From Salinivirgaceae bacterium (GTDB lineage: Bacteria; Bacteroidota; Bacteroidia; Bacteroidales; SZUA-534), in contig JAFYYJ010000040.1 in assembly GCA_017557605.1 (NCBI GenBank), positions 1 to 60,026 on the forward strand: a DNA stretch of 60,026 nt, given 5' to 3'. The translations under genes were made by a program, and so were the position numbers. Shown here piece after piece: positions 35,151 through 44,515 of the stretch. Positions within the stretch are counted from its first letter, which is position 1; the number at the start of each line of letters is the position of its first letter. The notes under the pieces were generated by a model, which was not told the origin of the DNA, did not search any database, and saw only the letters and a program-made list of their open reading frames with translations.

Positions 35151-35638
35151 TGAATAAACTGCTAACACTTGCTGTAACCGCTTGTTTGTTTGCGTCTTGC
35201 AGCAGCGACGAAAGTCCCGAATCGAACATTAACATGCTGGCAACAGGCAAATGGAACCTGAGCGGCATATTCATAAACTTGCCCGACGCAAACGGTAATG
35301 TGTCGTATACCAATGTCTTCGACCTTGCCGCCTGTCCCGAGTGTCTGAAAGATGACCAAATAGATATTCAAGGAAACGGCCAGTACGAGATAACTCTGGG
35401 CGAAAATCTGTGCGAGAACGACACTCAGATTTTCAAATTTCCGCACAAAGGCACATGGCGTTTCACCCAAAACGAAGACAGCATTATTCTGAATCCGGCA
35501 CAAAACGACTCCATAATAATGAGCATCAGCACTTTAAGCGAAACCGAACTGATGCTGTTTTACACCGATACCATTCCGCAATTGCTGGTTCCGAACGACA
35601 CCATGGTGCAAGGAATCGGGATACTTTACCGACATTAA
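35150..35638 (+). CDS. Small lipoprotein, possibly lipocalin-like
   Basis: The 162-residue product has a lipoprotein signal (Cys16 in ACLFASCSSDESPES) and a Ser/Asp/Glu tail that fits surface export. The pattern GKWNLSGIFIN near the start, then GNGQYEITLG, HKGTWRFTQNEDSIIL and a run of beta strands is the look of a lipocalin-like or similar beta-barrel. A Cys pair (AACPEC) lies mid-chain. The family assignment is weak. Confidence 0.7.
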   Translation: MNKLLTLAVTACLFASCSSDESPESNINMLATGKWNLSGIFINLPDANGNVSYTNVFDLAACPECLKDDQIDIQGNGQYEITLGENLCENDTQIFKFPHKGTWRFTQNEDSIILNPAQNDSIIMSISTLSETELMLFYTDTIPQLLVPNDTMVQGIGILYRH

Positions 35639-35681
35639 TCATCACTGGATTTATCGGTATTTGTAACTTACATAAAGAGAA

Positions 35682-36242
35682 ATGAAACGATTTAACGCGC
35701 GGATACTCAAACTTTTCGGCTGGACAGTAGTCGGCGACTTCCCCACCGACAAAAAATATGTGGTTATATCGTTGCCGCACACAAGCATGTGGGATTTTGT
35801 TTGGGGCAAGATAACCTTTGCAAGCGCCGGCGAACGGCCTGTGGTTTTCATCAAGAAAGAGATGTTTTTCTTCCCATTAGGACTGCTGCTCAAGGCTTTA
35901 GGCGCACGCCCAATCAACCGCAGCCACTCGGCTGGAATGGTTGAGCAGGTTTTGGAATATTTCAACAAAAATGAACGATTCAGCGTCTGCATAACGCCCG
36001 AAGGCACCCGCAAACGCACCAACAAACTAAAACGAGGTTTCTATTTTATTGCAAAACAGGCAAATGTACCTGTCTATTTAGGATTTTTGAGCTACAAGGA
36101 CAAAACCGTCGGATTTGGCGAGCGCTATATGTTATCGGGTGATATTGAGAAAGATATGGCTTACATTCACGAATACTATGTGAAGTTGAATCCTGCCGCC
36201 AAACACCCCGAGAACTTCTCATTGGACAGCATCCGCCTATGA
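35682..36242 (+). CDS. Second acyltransferase of the PlsC/LPLAT superfamily
   Basis: The 186-residue protein has HX4D as LPHTSMWD (His33, Asp38) and ITPEGTRKRTNKLKRGFYF as the substrate-binding block. It lacks the N-terminal membrane helix of the 6912 gene and is closer to the short Bacteroidota glycerol acyltransferases. The substrate is unknown. It overlaps the nitrilase gene by four bases (ATGA), and starts 43 bases after the lipoprotein. Confidence 0.88.
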   Translation: MKRFNARILKLFGWTVVGDFPTDKKYVVISLPHTSMWDFVWGKITFASAGERPVVFIKKEMFFFPLGLLLKALGARPINRSHSAGMVEQVLEYFNKNERFSVCITPEGTRKRTNKLKRGFYFIAKQANVPVYLGFLSYKDKTVGFGERYMLSGDIEKDMAYIHEYYVKLNPAAKHPENFSLDSIRL

Positions 36243-37018
36243 CCGACCTGCTCAACATTGCCTACGTCCAACCCGACATTAAGTGGCACAACATCGACGG
36301 CAACCTGGCCATGTACAGCACCATGCTGGCCAATGTCTGCAATACCGACCTTATTGTGCTGCCCGAGATGTTCGCAACCGGTTTCACAAACCAGATTGAA
36401 GGCACAGCGCAACCAATGGACGGACCTGCAGTGAAATGGATGCAACAGACAGCCGCCTCTAAAAACGCCGCGGTAATGGGCAGTCTACTTATTGCCGACA
36501 GCGAACACTACTACAACCGAATGCTAATAGCCTACCCCGACAGCCGTATCGACCAATACGACAAGCGGCATCTGTTCCGCATGGGATTTGAGAATGACAC
36601 CCTGACTCCCGGCTCCGATATAAAGATTTTTGAATACCGAGGCTGGCGCATCCGTCCCATTGTCTGCTACGACCTACGATTCCCTGTCTGGCTGCGCAAT
36701 ACCGACAACAGCTACGACCTACTTGTCTGCGTTGCCAACTGGCCCACTGCGCGCCACAATGTTTTTGAGCCTCTACTCCGCGCCCGTTCCATTGAAAATC
36801 AATGTTATACTGTTGGCGTCAACCGTGTTGGCACCGACGGCCTCGACATCGCCTACTCCGGCGGTAGCACTGTAATCGACATCTATGGAAACGTTATAAG
36901 CCACCTGCCCGAAGGACAAATCGGCATCGGCCTCTCAACTATCTCACTCAGCAAGCTAAATGCCTTCCGTGAGAAATTCCCCACTATTCTTGATGCGGAT
37001 GAATTTGAGATAAAATAA
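36239..37018 (+). CDS. Carbon-nitrogen hydrolase, omega-amidase (YafV)-like
   Basis: The 259-residue nitrilase-superfamily enzyme has the catalytic triad Glu43 (VLPEMFATGF), Lys109 (QYDKRHLF) and Cys143 (IVCYDLRFPVW). The spacing and the HLFRMGFENDTLTPG stretch fit the omega-amidase/YafV branch that hydrolyses alpha-ketoglutaramate or similar amides in the cytoplasm. It is coupled to the acyltransferase. A hexamer repeat begins at its stop codon. Confidence 0.9.
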   Translation: MTDLLNIAYVQPDIKWHNIDGNLAMYSTMLANVCNTDLIVLPEMFATGFTNQIEGTAQPMDGPAVKWMQQTAASKNAAVMGSLLIADSEHYYNRMLIAYPDSRIDQYDKRHLFRMGFENDTLTPGSDIKIFEYRGWRIRPIVCYDLRFPVWLRNTDNSYDLLVCVANWPTARHNVFEPLLRARSIENQCYTVGVNRVGTDGLDIAYSGGSTVIDIYGNVISHLPEGQIGIGLSTISLSKLNAFREKFPTILDADEFEIK

Positions 37019-37074
37019 CGCTGACGCTAACACTGACGCTGACGATAACACTAACGATAACGTAAACGAAAACA
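37015..37074. repeat. Degenerate hexamer tandem repeat overlapping a stop codon
   Basis: Ten hexamers in a row follow the pattern (C/A)T(A/G)AC(G/A): ATAACG, CTGACG, CTAACA, CTGACG, CTGACG, ATAACA, CTAACG, ATAACG, then TAAACG and AAAACA. The first includes the stop of the nitrilase gene (37016-37018). The array runs into A-rich sequence. It has the shape of a decaying microsatellite. Confidence 0.8.
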
Positions 37075-37172
37075 AAAAACGTAAACAACGGAAATTGCGC
37101 CGTAAGGTGTAAAAGATTGGTAGTTAAAGCGTTCCCCGTGCTATTAGAAGCACCGTTGGGTATGAAGTTTTT

Positions 37173-38045
37173 TCATTGCTTTTCAACTGTTAATAAGATG
37201 CTTTTCAATTCTGAAATATTGGCAATGTCAAAATTGACAGAAAAAAGAAGTATGTAACAATCATTTTGTTTCAGAAAGAAATAGCCTGATGAATATTTAG
37301 CCGACGTGTAGTACAGTAACCCTTTTTCGCCAATGATTTCAATATTGGGAAATGTCTGTGTGCGAACTACACTATCGGAACCTGGCAATTTGAATTCTTT
37401 TACATATTCATTTTCGGGCGCATACAGCGTGTCATCAGTTACGTATAAATCACTGGTACAAACAATAGTGTTACCATTATCAGAGTATGCTTTAAACGAA
37501 ATAGACTCATCGCCATAATTGGTGGAATAGGCGTATCCTTCCGGTACTTTTATTGTGTATCGTCCCAAAATGTCAAGTACAGTGTCGGACGTCGTCTTTA
37601 CATTATAAGCGAAATCAACAAGAACGGATGTCATACCTGTTTCTCCAACAACAAACTTCTTTTCCACACTTTGAAATTCACATGACAGCACTTTTCCCGA
37701 ATAGAAAAATGTGTGATAACTATGCTTTCCGGGTTTTAGGTTTACATAAACTTTCGTGTCGGTTATATTTCCATAATCAGGAGTAGCACCAACATAAGCG
37801 CTGTCGAGTTGGTTGCCTGGCCAAACTCCTATAAAAACACCATCAACGTAAATATTTAGCGTTGGATTCTTATAATCCCCATAAATCCCAACATTTGAAT
37901 CGAAAATACAATTAGATTCAATTTTATTTACTTCCGGTTCGTCTATTATTTCCTGTTCTTCTTCAATTGCTTCAGGTGCGTCATTTTTCTTACAGGCGGC
38001 CATGATAGAAGCCATAACTAACACAAATAACACAAACTTGTTCAT
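37173..38045 (-). CDS. Lipoprotein of unknown function, third gene of the sigma-factor operon
   Basis: The 290-residue protein has a lipoprotein signal (Cys18 in SIMAACKKNDAPE) and a Glu-rich tether before residue 45. The body has an Ig-like first half (VGIYGDYKNPTLNIYVDGVF) and a second domain, roughly 165-290, with RYTIKVPEGYAYSTNYGDES. I do not recognise it. It begins 17 bases after the 105-residue gene and its composition is A/T-rich. It is a possible surface sensor or target of the sigma factor. Confidence 0.78.
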   Translation of the reverse strand: MNKFVLFVLVMASIMAACKKNDAPEAIEEEQEIIDEPEVNKIESNCIFDSNVGIYGDYKNPTLNIYVDGVFIGVWPGNQLDSAYVGATPDYGNITDTKVYVNLKPGKHSYHTFFYSGKVLSCEFQSVEKKFVVGETGMTSVLVDFAYNVKTTSDTVLDILGRYTIKVPEGYAYSTNYGDESISFKAYSDNGNTIVCTSDLYVTDDTLYAPENEYVKEFKLPGSDSVVRTQTFPNIEIIGEKGLLYYTSAKYSSGYFFLKQNDCYILLFSVNFDIANISELKSILLTVEKQ

Positions 38046-38062
38046 GGTATTTCCGTTTTCCG

Positions 38063-38380
38063 TTACTCCACCACAACATCAATCTGATTTGCCTGAACAA
38101 GGCAGAGTGTGCGCATGGTGGTGCCGGTCAGGTGTTTCTCGATTTCGGCTTGACCCTCAGGGCTTTGCAGATAGGCGCAAATGGCTTCGCTGGATACCGA
38201 TTTTGGATGAATGCCGAAAAAAACCGACACCGATTTGAACGCCACCTCACGCAGATTATCCTCCGTCACAACCAATACTTTATTGCCCGAACGGTGTAGT
38301 GCTACATCACCGATTTGAGGTTGCACAGTCTTGCTAATGCAATACAAATCAGCTATTTCTGAAAGTTTCTTTGTTTCCAT
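38063..38380 (-). CDS. 105-residue protein resembling part of a type I restriction specificity subunit
   Basis: The small cytoplasmic protein contains KLSEIADLY, then VFFGIHPKSVSSEAICAYL and QSPEGQAEIEKHLTGTTM, and ends QIDVVVE. The order (gap-Leu-x-Ser-Pro-Glu-Gly-Gln, Thr-Gly-Thr, then a short strand) matches the second half of an HsdS target-recognition domain. No hsdR or hsdM is near, and 105 residues is far too short for a full HsdS (about 400). It lies 11 bases after the sigma factor gene, where an anti-sigma factor would be expected. The resemblance is from memory of HsdS sequences and needs a profile search. Confidence 0.6.
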   Translation of the reverse strand: METKKLSEIADLYCISKTVQPQIGDVALHRSGNKVLVVTEDNLREVAFKSVSVFFGIHPKSVSSEAICAYLQSPEGQAEIEKHLTGTTMRTLCLVQANQIDVVVE

Positions 38381-38391
38381 AACGATTTTAT

Positions 38392-38985
38392 TTATAACAA
38401 ATCATCCTGCTCGTCTATTTCCACATTCATCATCTTGCGCAGGTTAATCAAAGCGTAGCGCATACGTCCCAAGGCGGTGTTGATGCTAACACCCGTAAGG
38501 TCGGCTATCTCCTTGAAACTCATATCATATACATATCGGTATTTGACAACTGCGCACTGCTCGGCTGGCAGATTCTCGATGCATTTACGCAAATCGGAAT
38601 GGCGCTGCTGCATCTCGTAATCGTCCTCAACATTCTTATCTAGAATGCCTATGGTGTTGAAAATGTTCTTCTCCTCGTCGTCACCCGACACTGTGGGCAG
38701 ATGCTTGTTGCGGCGGTAATAGTCGATAATCAGATTGTGGGCTATGCGCATAACCCAGGGGCCAAAACGCCCGTCGTCTTTATAACTGCCGCTGTCGAGC
38801 GAACGGACAACCTTAACAAAAGTATCCTGGAAAATGTCTTCGGCCAGCTCACGGTTCTTGACAACCATAACAATATATGAGAACACGCGGTTCTTATAAC
38901 GATTAATAAGCTCTTCAAGACATTGGAATTCTCCGCTAATGTACTGCTTAACCAATTCACAATCGGTCCGATTATGAAGTTCCAT
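38392..38985 (-). CDS. ECF-type RNA polymerase sigma factor
   Basis: The 197-residue protein has sigma region 2 (about 20-90: ISGEFQCLEELINRYKNRVF, ELAEDIFQDTFVKV, GRFGPWVMRIAHNLIIDYYR) and region 4 (about 130-185: CIENLPAEQCAVVKYRYVYD, MSFKEIADLTGVSINTALGR). It has no extra domain. The next gene, 11 bases on, is not an anti-sigma factor of any kind I know. It is divergent from uvrA with a TATATTTG box in the gap. Confidence 0.93.
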   Translation of the reverse strand: MELHNRTDCELVKQYISGEFQCLEELINRYKNRVFSYIVMVVKNRELAEDIFQDTFVKVVRSLDSGSYKDDGRFGPWVMRIAHNLIIDYYRRNKHLPTVSGDDEEKNIFNTIGILDKNVEDDYEMQQRHSDLRKCIENLPAEQCAVVKYRYVYDMSFKEIADLTGVSINTALGRMRYALINLRKMMNVEIDEQDDLL

Positions 38986-39070
38986 AACTACCTCCTTTTT
39001 AAGTTTTAGAGTAATTATTTGTCGATAAGCGTTCCTCCTATTTAATTAGCGTTTTTAGTTTTGATGATGG

Positions 39071-39078
39071 CAAATATA
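39071..39078 (-). promoter_or_regulatory. -7 box of the sigma-factor operon
   Basis: The minus strand reads TATATTTG, an exact match to the -7 box, 86 bases before the ATG, with TTG about 21 bases further upstream (complement of 39100-39102). It suggests a housekeeping promoter. Confidence 0.6.
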
Positions 39079-39201
39079 GGAATTTTAGATATGCTGGCGC
39101 AACATTAACATATTTTTAACTTTTGCTTTTTACCAACAGCCTTTTTTAGAACGTCAAACGCTTTTTTACGGCTTTAAACGATTTTTCAGGCTTACAAAAG
39201 C

Positions 39202-39209
39202 TATCTTTG
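39202..39209 (+). promoter_or_regulatory. -7 box of uvrA
   Basis: TATCTTTG matches TAnnTTTG; start predicted near 39216 and a ~58-base leader to the ATG at 39275. No clear TTTG lies at the -33 position. Confidence 0.5.
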
Positions 39210-39274
39210 CCAACCTTAATATTTGATGAAAGGCGAAAAGCATACAACGACAACAATCTGATTAACAAGAATAT

Positions 39275-42070
39275 ATGAATAATCAGTATATCGAAATAAA
39301 AGGCGCGCGAGTAAACAATCTGAAGAATATCGACCTCAAAATTGAGCGCAACAAGCTGATTGTCATTACCGGACTGTCGGGTAGCGGCAAGTCCTCGCTT
39401 GCTTTCGACACGCTCTACGCCGAAGGACAGCGGCGCTATGTAGAGAGTTTGTCAGCATACGCGCGGCAGTTTCTGGGCCGCATAAACAAGCCCGAGACCG
39501 ATTATATTAAAGGTATACCGCCCGCCATTGCCATTGAACAGAAGGTATGCAGCCGCAACCCGCGCTCCACTGTCGGCACATCGACAGAGATTTACGACTA
39601 CTTGAAACTGCTCTTCGCCCGAATCGGCAAGACATACTCTCCCATTTCGGGGAAACAGGTGAAAAAGCACTCAGTGCAGGATGTTGTCGATTTAATATCA
39701 TCGTACCCTGAGAACACCAAAGCTATAATTCTTGCGCCACTCAACACCGGCAAACACACCTTGTCGAAAGCGCTCAACATACTTAAACAACAGGGATTCA
39801 GCCGTTTTGAAGCCGACGGCGAGATAATCAACATCGATGATTACGCAGGCGGCGACTACAAACAGCTGAACATCGTCATCGACCGCATAATTGTCAACAC
39901 CGAGCGTGACAACCTGAGCCGCATTGCCGACTCAGTGCAGACCGCCTTTTTCGAAGGCCACGGCATCTGCATTGTCAAAATTCTGCGCAGCGGTGAAACC
40001 GTGACGCATGAGTTCTCGAGCCGCTTTGAGGCCGACGGCATGACCTTTATGGAGCCAACGGAGCACATGTTCAGCTTCAACACTCCGCTTGGCGCCTGCC
40101 CCACATGCGGAGGCTTTGGCAACACTATCGGCATAGACCCAGACCTTGTTATTCCGAATAAAAGCCTGACCATTTACGACGGCGCTATTGCCTGCTGGCG
40201 TGGTGAAAAGGGACAGGAATGGCTCAACCAACTGATTTTCAACGCTGAGAAATTCGACTTCCCGATTTACAAACCGATAAACGAACTGACTGAATGTCAA
40301 TACAATCTGCTATGGACGGGAAACCGTTACTTCAAGGGAATCAACGACTTTTTCGATTACGTTGAACAGAACTCGTACAAGATTCAGTACCGGGTGATGA
40401 TGTCCCGTTACCGCGGACGCACCGTCTGCCCCACATGTCACGGCTCGCGACTGAAAAAAGACGCCGAATATGTCAAAATTGACGGCTATTCGATTGTGGA
40501 TTTGATAAATATGCCAATTGGCGAACTGAGCGGCACTGTCGAAAATCTGAAACTTGACGAGCACGATGCCAAAGTGGCCGGACGTCTGCTTGTCGAAATA
40601 CGCAACCGTATCGGCTTTTTGAAAGATGTCGGACTCAGCTACCTGACACTCAATCGTTTGTCATCGACATTGAGCGGCGGCGAGAGCCAGCGCATCAACC
40701 TTGCCACATCTCTCGGCAGCAGTCTGGTTGGTTCGCTCTACATTCTTGACGAACCGAGTATCGGTCTGCACTCGAAAGACACCGCGCTGCTAATCAAAGT
40801 GTTACGCAACCTTCAACGCATCGGCAACACTGTGGTTGTAGTTGAGCATGACGAGGACATTATCCGTGCCGCCGACGAGGTTATCGACATTGGGCCGCTG
40901 GCCGGACGACTTGGCGGCGAGGTGGTTTTCCAAGGCAATCACGAACAACTCGAAACCGACACAAAAAGCCTTACTGCTCAGCATCTTACGGGTAAAATGG
41001 AAATAGCCGTACCCGAATACCGCCGCCCGTGGCGCAACTTTATAAAAATAGAAGGCGCTTGCGAGAACAACCTGAAAAACATCGACGTGAAGTTTCCGCT
41101 GAATGTGATTACGGTTGTGACAGGCGTGTCGGGCAGCGGAAAATCGACATTGGTAAACAAGATTCTGTACAACGCGCTGCAGAAATACTACGGCGAGCAG
41201 AGCGAACAGCGAACTGGCAGTTTCCGTCAGCTTACGGGCGACCTGAAGTGCCTGAAGCGCGTGGAGTATGTGGACCAGAACCCTATCGGTAAATCAACAC
41301 GCTCAAATCCGGCATCGTACATAAAGGCCTTTGACGAAATACGCAAACTCTTTGCGGAGCAGCAAGGCGCCAAACAACAAAACATGACACCGTCATTCTT
41401 CTCGTTCAACGTAGAAGGCGGACGCTGCGAGGAGTGCCACGGCGAGGGCAAAATCAAGATTGAGATGCAATTCATGGCCGATGTTGAGCTTGTGTGCGAA
41501 AGCTGCCACGGCCAACGTTTCAAGCCAATTGTGCTCGACATCCGATACCGCGGCAAAAACATCAACGATGTGCTGAATATGACTGTGAACGAAGCTGTTG
41601 AATTCTTTAAAGAAGACGCCGACAACAACATTTGCAAGCGCATTGTGGCGCGGCTCCAGCCTTTGGTCGATGTAGGGTTGGGATACGTCAAACTCGGCCA
41701 ATCGTCGAGCACATTGAGCGGCGGCGAGAGTCAGCGTGTCAAACTGGCGTCGTTTCTGAGCGCTGAGGAGGCAGGCACCCCTACCCTGTTCATCTTCGAT
41801 GAGCCGACAACCGGCCTGCATTTTCACGACATAAACAAGCTGATGAGCTCGTTCAACGCGCTTGTCGACCGCGGCAACACAGTGCTTATTATCGAGCACA
41901 ATCTGGAAGTAATAAAATGCGCCGACTGGGTTATCGACCTTGGCCCTGACGGCGGAAACGCTGGCGGTAATCTTGTCTTTGCCGGAACTCCCGAAGAAAT
42001 CGTCAACTGCAAAGAGTCGTACACGGGAAAATATCTGAAAGAAAAACTAAAAGCAACCAACAGAAAATGA
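39275..42070 (+). CDS. uvrA: Excinuclease ABC subunit A
   Basis: The 931-residue protein is a full UvrA: Walker [20 protein letters not shown] (residue ~31), zinc-finger blocks CPTCGGFG and [15 protein letters not shown], the first LSGGESQR, the second Walker [32 protein letters not shown] plus CESCHGQRF, and the second LSGGESQR with [12 protein letters not shown]. It binds damaged DNA with UvrB for excision repair. Its last four bases overlap the next gene. Confidence 0.98.
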   Translation: MNNQYIEIKGARVNNLKNIDLKIERNKLIVITGLSGSGKSSLAFDTLYAEGQRRYVESLSAYARQFLGRINKPETDYIKGIPPAIAIEQKVCSRNPRSTVGTSTEIYDYLKLLFARIGKTYSPISGKQVKKHSVQDVVDLISSYPENTKAIILAPLNTGKHTLSKALNILKQQGFSRFEADGEIINIDDYAGGDYKQLNIVIDRIIVNTERDNLSRIADSVQTAFFEGHGICIVKILRSGETVTHEFSSRFEADGMTFMEPTEHMFSFNTPLGACPTCGGFGNTIGIDPDLVIPNKSLTIYDGAIACWRGEKGQEWLNQLIFNAEKFDFPIYKPINELTECQYNLLWTGNRYFKGINDFFDYVEQNSYKIQYRVMMSRYRGRTVCPTCHGSRLKKDAEYVKIDGYSIVDLINMPIGELSGTVENLKLDEHDAKVAGRLLVEIRNRIGFLKDVGLSYLTLNRLSSTLSGGESQRINLATSLGSSLVGSLYILDEPSIGLHSKDTALLIKVLRNLQRIGNTVVVVEHDEDIIRAADEVIDIGPLAGRLGGEVVFQGNHEQLETDTKSLTAQHLTGKMEIAVPEYRRPWRNFIKIEGACENNLKNIDVKFPLNVITVVTGVSGSGKSTLVNKILYNALQKYYGEQSEQRTGSFRQLTGDLKCLKRVEYVDQNPIGKSTRSNPASYIKAFDEIRKLFAEQQGAKQQNMTPSFFSFNVEGGRCEECHGEGKIKIEMQFMADVELVCESCHGQRFKPIVLDIRYRGKNINDVLNMTVNEAVEFFKEDADNNICKRIVARLQPLVDVGLGYVKLGQSSSTLSGGESQRVKLASFLSAEEAGTPTLFIFDEPTTGLHFHDINKLMSSFNALVDRGNTVLIIEHNLEVIKCADWVIDLGPDGGNAGGNLVFAGTPEEIVNCKESYTGKYLKEKLKATNRK

Positions 42071-42552
42071 ACATCATAACTAACAAAGACGAACTTATTG
42101 ACGCTGTAGGCAACGCCATGGAAAACTACATTAACGAGTTTTCGGCCGGGTGGTACATCGACTACACCGACCAGACTGTGGTGATGATTGAAGACTACAT
42201 TTTCGAGCTTAACGAGGACAAAAAGTCTGATGTTCAATGGGAAAAAGATATGATTGACATTGTCAAAAATCATCAGTTGGAACGCATCGACAACCCAAGC
42301 GACGAAGTCAAAAGGCAAGTAATGATGAGCTTTGCCGAGATGCAACCCGACAAAAACACGGCCGGACACCTACGCTTCTCGATAATCCAGCAACAAGAGT
42401 TCGCCTCATTCGACAATGTGGTGCGCGAGCTGCGCCTAGAGCGGCAATGGGCGGCCTTCCGCGCCGATGAATACCGCCGCATTGCCAAAAAATGGGTTAA
42501 GAAAAAACGTTTCGATTTTATCGACGGCAGATTGGTCAGAAGGACTGACTGA
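42067..42552 (+). CDS. UPF0158-like protein coupled to uvrA
   Basis: The 161-residue acidic protein overlaps uvrA by four bases (ATGA). The pattern GWYIDYTDQTVVMIED, a central helical stretch, then FASFDNVVRELRLERQWAAF and DEYRRIAKKWVKKKRF resembles the UPF0158 family (short protein with an F..F...L......W..F end). The function is unknown. The coupling suggests a link with repair, but this is inference only. Confidence 0.65.
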   Translation: MNIITNKDELIDAVGNAMENYINEFSAGWYIDYTDQTVVMIEDYIFELNEDKKSDVQWEKDMIDIVKNHQLERIDNPSDEVKRQVMMSFAEMQPDKNTAGHLRFSIIQQQEFASFDNVVRELRLERQWAAFRADEYRRIAKKWVKKKRFDFIDGRLVRRTD

Positions 42553-42564
42553 CAAGTTCAAAAG

Positions 42565-42596
42565 AAAAAGGCCTTACGATAAAACCGCAAGACCTT
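42565..42596 (-). terminator. Terminator of the universal stress protein gene (minus strand)
   Basis: AAGGTCTTGCG and CGTAAGGCCTT on the minus strand pair over 11 bp with two G-T wobbles; on the plus strand the same two positions mismatch, so it acts in the minus direction. Four to five T follow on that strand (plus-strand AAAAA at 42565-42569). Confidence 0.75.
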
Positions 42597-42625
42597 CTCT
42601 TTATCATAAATCATGAAAACAATAC

Positions 42626-43501
42626 TTACGAAGCCGGAAGTTTAAACACCACATTGTAGGCGTTACGAGGCACTATACTCATAACCGGCACTTTCGACGC
42701 GCTAACCATGCTCTTGGCAAACGAGCCCAGGAACGACGAAACAGTCTCGAACTGCTGATGCGTTGTAATGATAACCATATCGCCTTTGTTCTTGTCGATG
42801 AAATTGAGAACACCCTCCACCTGGTCATCGACAGCAAGCATTGTACCTGAGCATTTTACGCCGCGGTCGGCAATGTATTTGACAACCTGATTCTGATGAT
42901 TGGTCAGGTTCTTCAGCACAAGTTCATCGTTTATAGTGTAAGCCGATACAACAAGTATCTCAGCGTTCAATTGTTTGGCAATTGCCACTGCATCAACGGT
43001 TTTCTCGCGCGACTCCTTTGAGATATCCATTGGCAGAATAATGCGTTTAACATCGGTGTCAGCAGGCTCTGACTTGATTGTTATTACCGGACATTTGGAC
43101 TCCGACACAATCCGCAGGGCATTAGTGCCGATTATCTTCTTCTTGATGTTGTCTGCACGGCTGGTACCCATGACTATTGCGCTAGCGTCAAGCTGCTCAG
43201 CGGTCTGCATTATGGTGTCGCAAAGTTTTCCACGCGCAATAAGGCAATCGAAAGCCGAATCGTCGAGGGCTGTATGCTGATGCACAAACTTACGCATGTG
43301 CTCCTCCAAACGTTTAAGTAGCAACTCGCGCTCTGCTTCAGAAAAAAATTCCGACCATATTGGGTCGACACCTTTAATGACATTCAGGACGGTGATTCGT
43401 CCGTTGAGCACCTTGTTGAGCCGGGCAGCATATTTTAGCCCGAAAACCGACTTGTCGGAATAATCAACAGGTACAAGCAAATGGCTGATTGATGCTTCCA
43501 T
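42626..43501 (-). CDS. Tandem universal stress protein
   Basis: The 291-residue protein contains two Usp folds, residues ~1-140 and ~150-285. The first has LLVPVDYSDKSVFGLKYAARL and AIVMGTSRAD, the second RIILPMDISKESREKTVDAV and MVIITTHQQFETVSSFLGSF. The ATP-binding G-2x-G-9x-G(S/T) motif is only partly kept, so ATP binding cannot be assumed. Cytoplasmic stress response. It diverges from the phosphorylase gene with a TAAATTTG box in the gap. Confidence 0.92.
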   Translation of the reverse strand: MEASISHLLVPVDYSDKSVFGLKYAARLNKVLNGRITVLNVIKGVDPIWSEFFSEAERELLLKRLEEHMRKFVHQHTALDDSAFDCLIARGKLCDTIMQTAEQLDASAIVMGTSRADNIKKKIIGTNALRIVSESKCPVITIKSEPADTDVKRIILPMDISKESREKTVDAVAIAKQLNAEILVVSAYTINDELVLKNLTNHQNQVVKYIADRGVKCSGTMLAVDDQVEGVLNFIDKNKGDMVIITTHQQFETVSSFLGSFAKSMVSASKVPVMSIVPRNAYNVVFKLPAS

Positions 43502-43525
43502 TTTTTTTTGTATTTTTGATTACTA

Positions 43526-43533
43526 CAAATTTA
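43526..43533 (-). promoter_or_regulatory. -7 box of the universal stress protein gene
   Basis: The minus strand reads TAAATTTG, an exact -7 match, 24 bases before the ATG. The plus strand has TATTTTTG at 43511-43518, a candidate for the divergent phosphorylase gene; the two sites overlap in the same 60-base gap. Confidence 0.55.
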
Positions 43534-43562
43534 TTACTAATAAGATTTTTTGCAACAAAATT

Positions 43563-44444
43563 ATGGCGACTTTCATTCCTGACTCCGAATTGATACTGAA
43601 CAACGACGGTTCAGTTTTCCACTTGCATCTTCATCCTGAGGATATTGCTGATTATGTTATACTTGTAGGCGACCCTGACCGTGCCGCGCTTGTATCAAGT
43701 TTCTTTTCGAAGATTGAAGTAACAGCGCAGAACCGCGAATTCCGCACATTCACAGGTCTTTACAACGGTCAGCGCGTTACGGTGACATCAACCGGCATCG
43801 GTACCGACAATATCGATATTGTTGTAAATGAACTTGATGCTGCTGTCAACATCGATTTAAAGACACGCACTATAAAGGAACAGAAACGCAAGTTGAATCT
43901 GATTCGCATCGGCACCTCGGGCGCATTGCAGGCCGACATTCCCGTCGGGACACCGGTGATATCTGAAATGGCTATCGGCTTCGACGGCATGCTGAACTTC
44001 TACCGCGACCGTCCGAAAGTGAGCGACGCCCGTATTGAAGCCGCGTTCAAGCAACACATGAACTGGAACCCTCTGCTGACATCGCCATATTTTGTTCGTT
44101 GCTCAGGCGATTTGATTGACCGCATCGGCTTCGACATGCGCCACGGAATGACAATATCGGCCCCCGGATTCTACGGACCACAAGGCCGCGTTCTGCGCCT
44201 GCCGCTGCAAGACGCCGACATCAACGACAAGATTACTGCCTTTGAATACGAAGGACATAAAATAACCAATTACGAAATGGAATGCTCGGCCATTTACGGA
44301 CTGGGCGCATTGCTTGGCCACAACACCGTTACTGTTTGCAGCATCATTGCCAACCGGTTAAGCAAAGCAGCCACAACCGGCTACAAAAACTCAATTGAGA
44401 ATTTGATTGAGACTGTGCTTGACAGGATAAGCGGGAAGGCATAA
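43563..44444 (+). CDS. udp: Nucleoside phosphorylase, uridine phosphorylase-like
   Basis: The 293-residue enzyme carries the phosphate-binding VLVGDPDRAALVSSFF (Asp-Pro-Asp-Arg), STGIGTDNIDIVVNEL, IRIGTSGALQADIPVGT and the GF/EME block TNYEMECSAIYGLG. These mark the NP-I family of trimeric/hexameric nucleoside phosphorylases, closest to uridine phosphorylase. Uridine is the likely substrate; other pyrimidine or purine use is possible. It stands 61 bases from the divergent stress gene. Confidence 0.9.
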   Translation: MATFIPDSELILNNDGSVFHLHLHPEDIADYVILVGDPDRAALVSSFFSKIEVTAQNREFRTFTGLYNGQRVTVTSTGIGTDNIDIVVNELDAAVNIDLKTRTIKEQKRKLNLIRIGTSGALQADIPVGTPVISEMAIGFDGMLNFYRDRPKVSDARIEAAFKQHMNWNPLLTSPYFVRCSGDLIDRIGFDMRHGMTISAPGFYGPQGRVLRLPLQDADINDKITAFEYEGHKITNYEMECSAIYGLGALLGHNTVTVCSIIANRLSKAATTGYKNSIENLIETVLDRISGKA

Positions 44445-44515
44445 ATTGGATATAAGTTATAAGTTTTCAAAGTTTCAAGTTCGTTTAGCCGATTCAACAT
44501 TTCACTAAAAAGAAG

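Noticed and set aside
38063..38380. Idea that the 105-residue gene is a remnant of a type I restriction system
   Set aside because: No hsdR or hsdM remains are near, the frame is intact with its own start, and it is tightly placed after the sigma gene, so decay of a larger system is less likely than a functional small protein.
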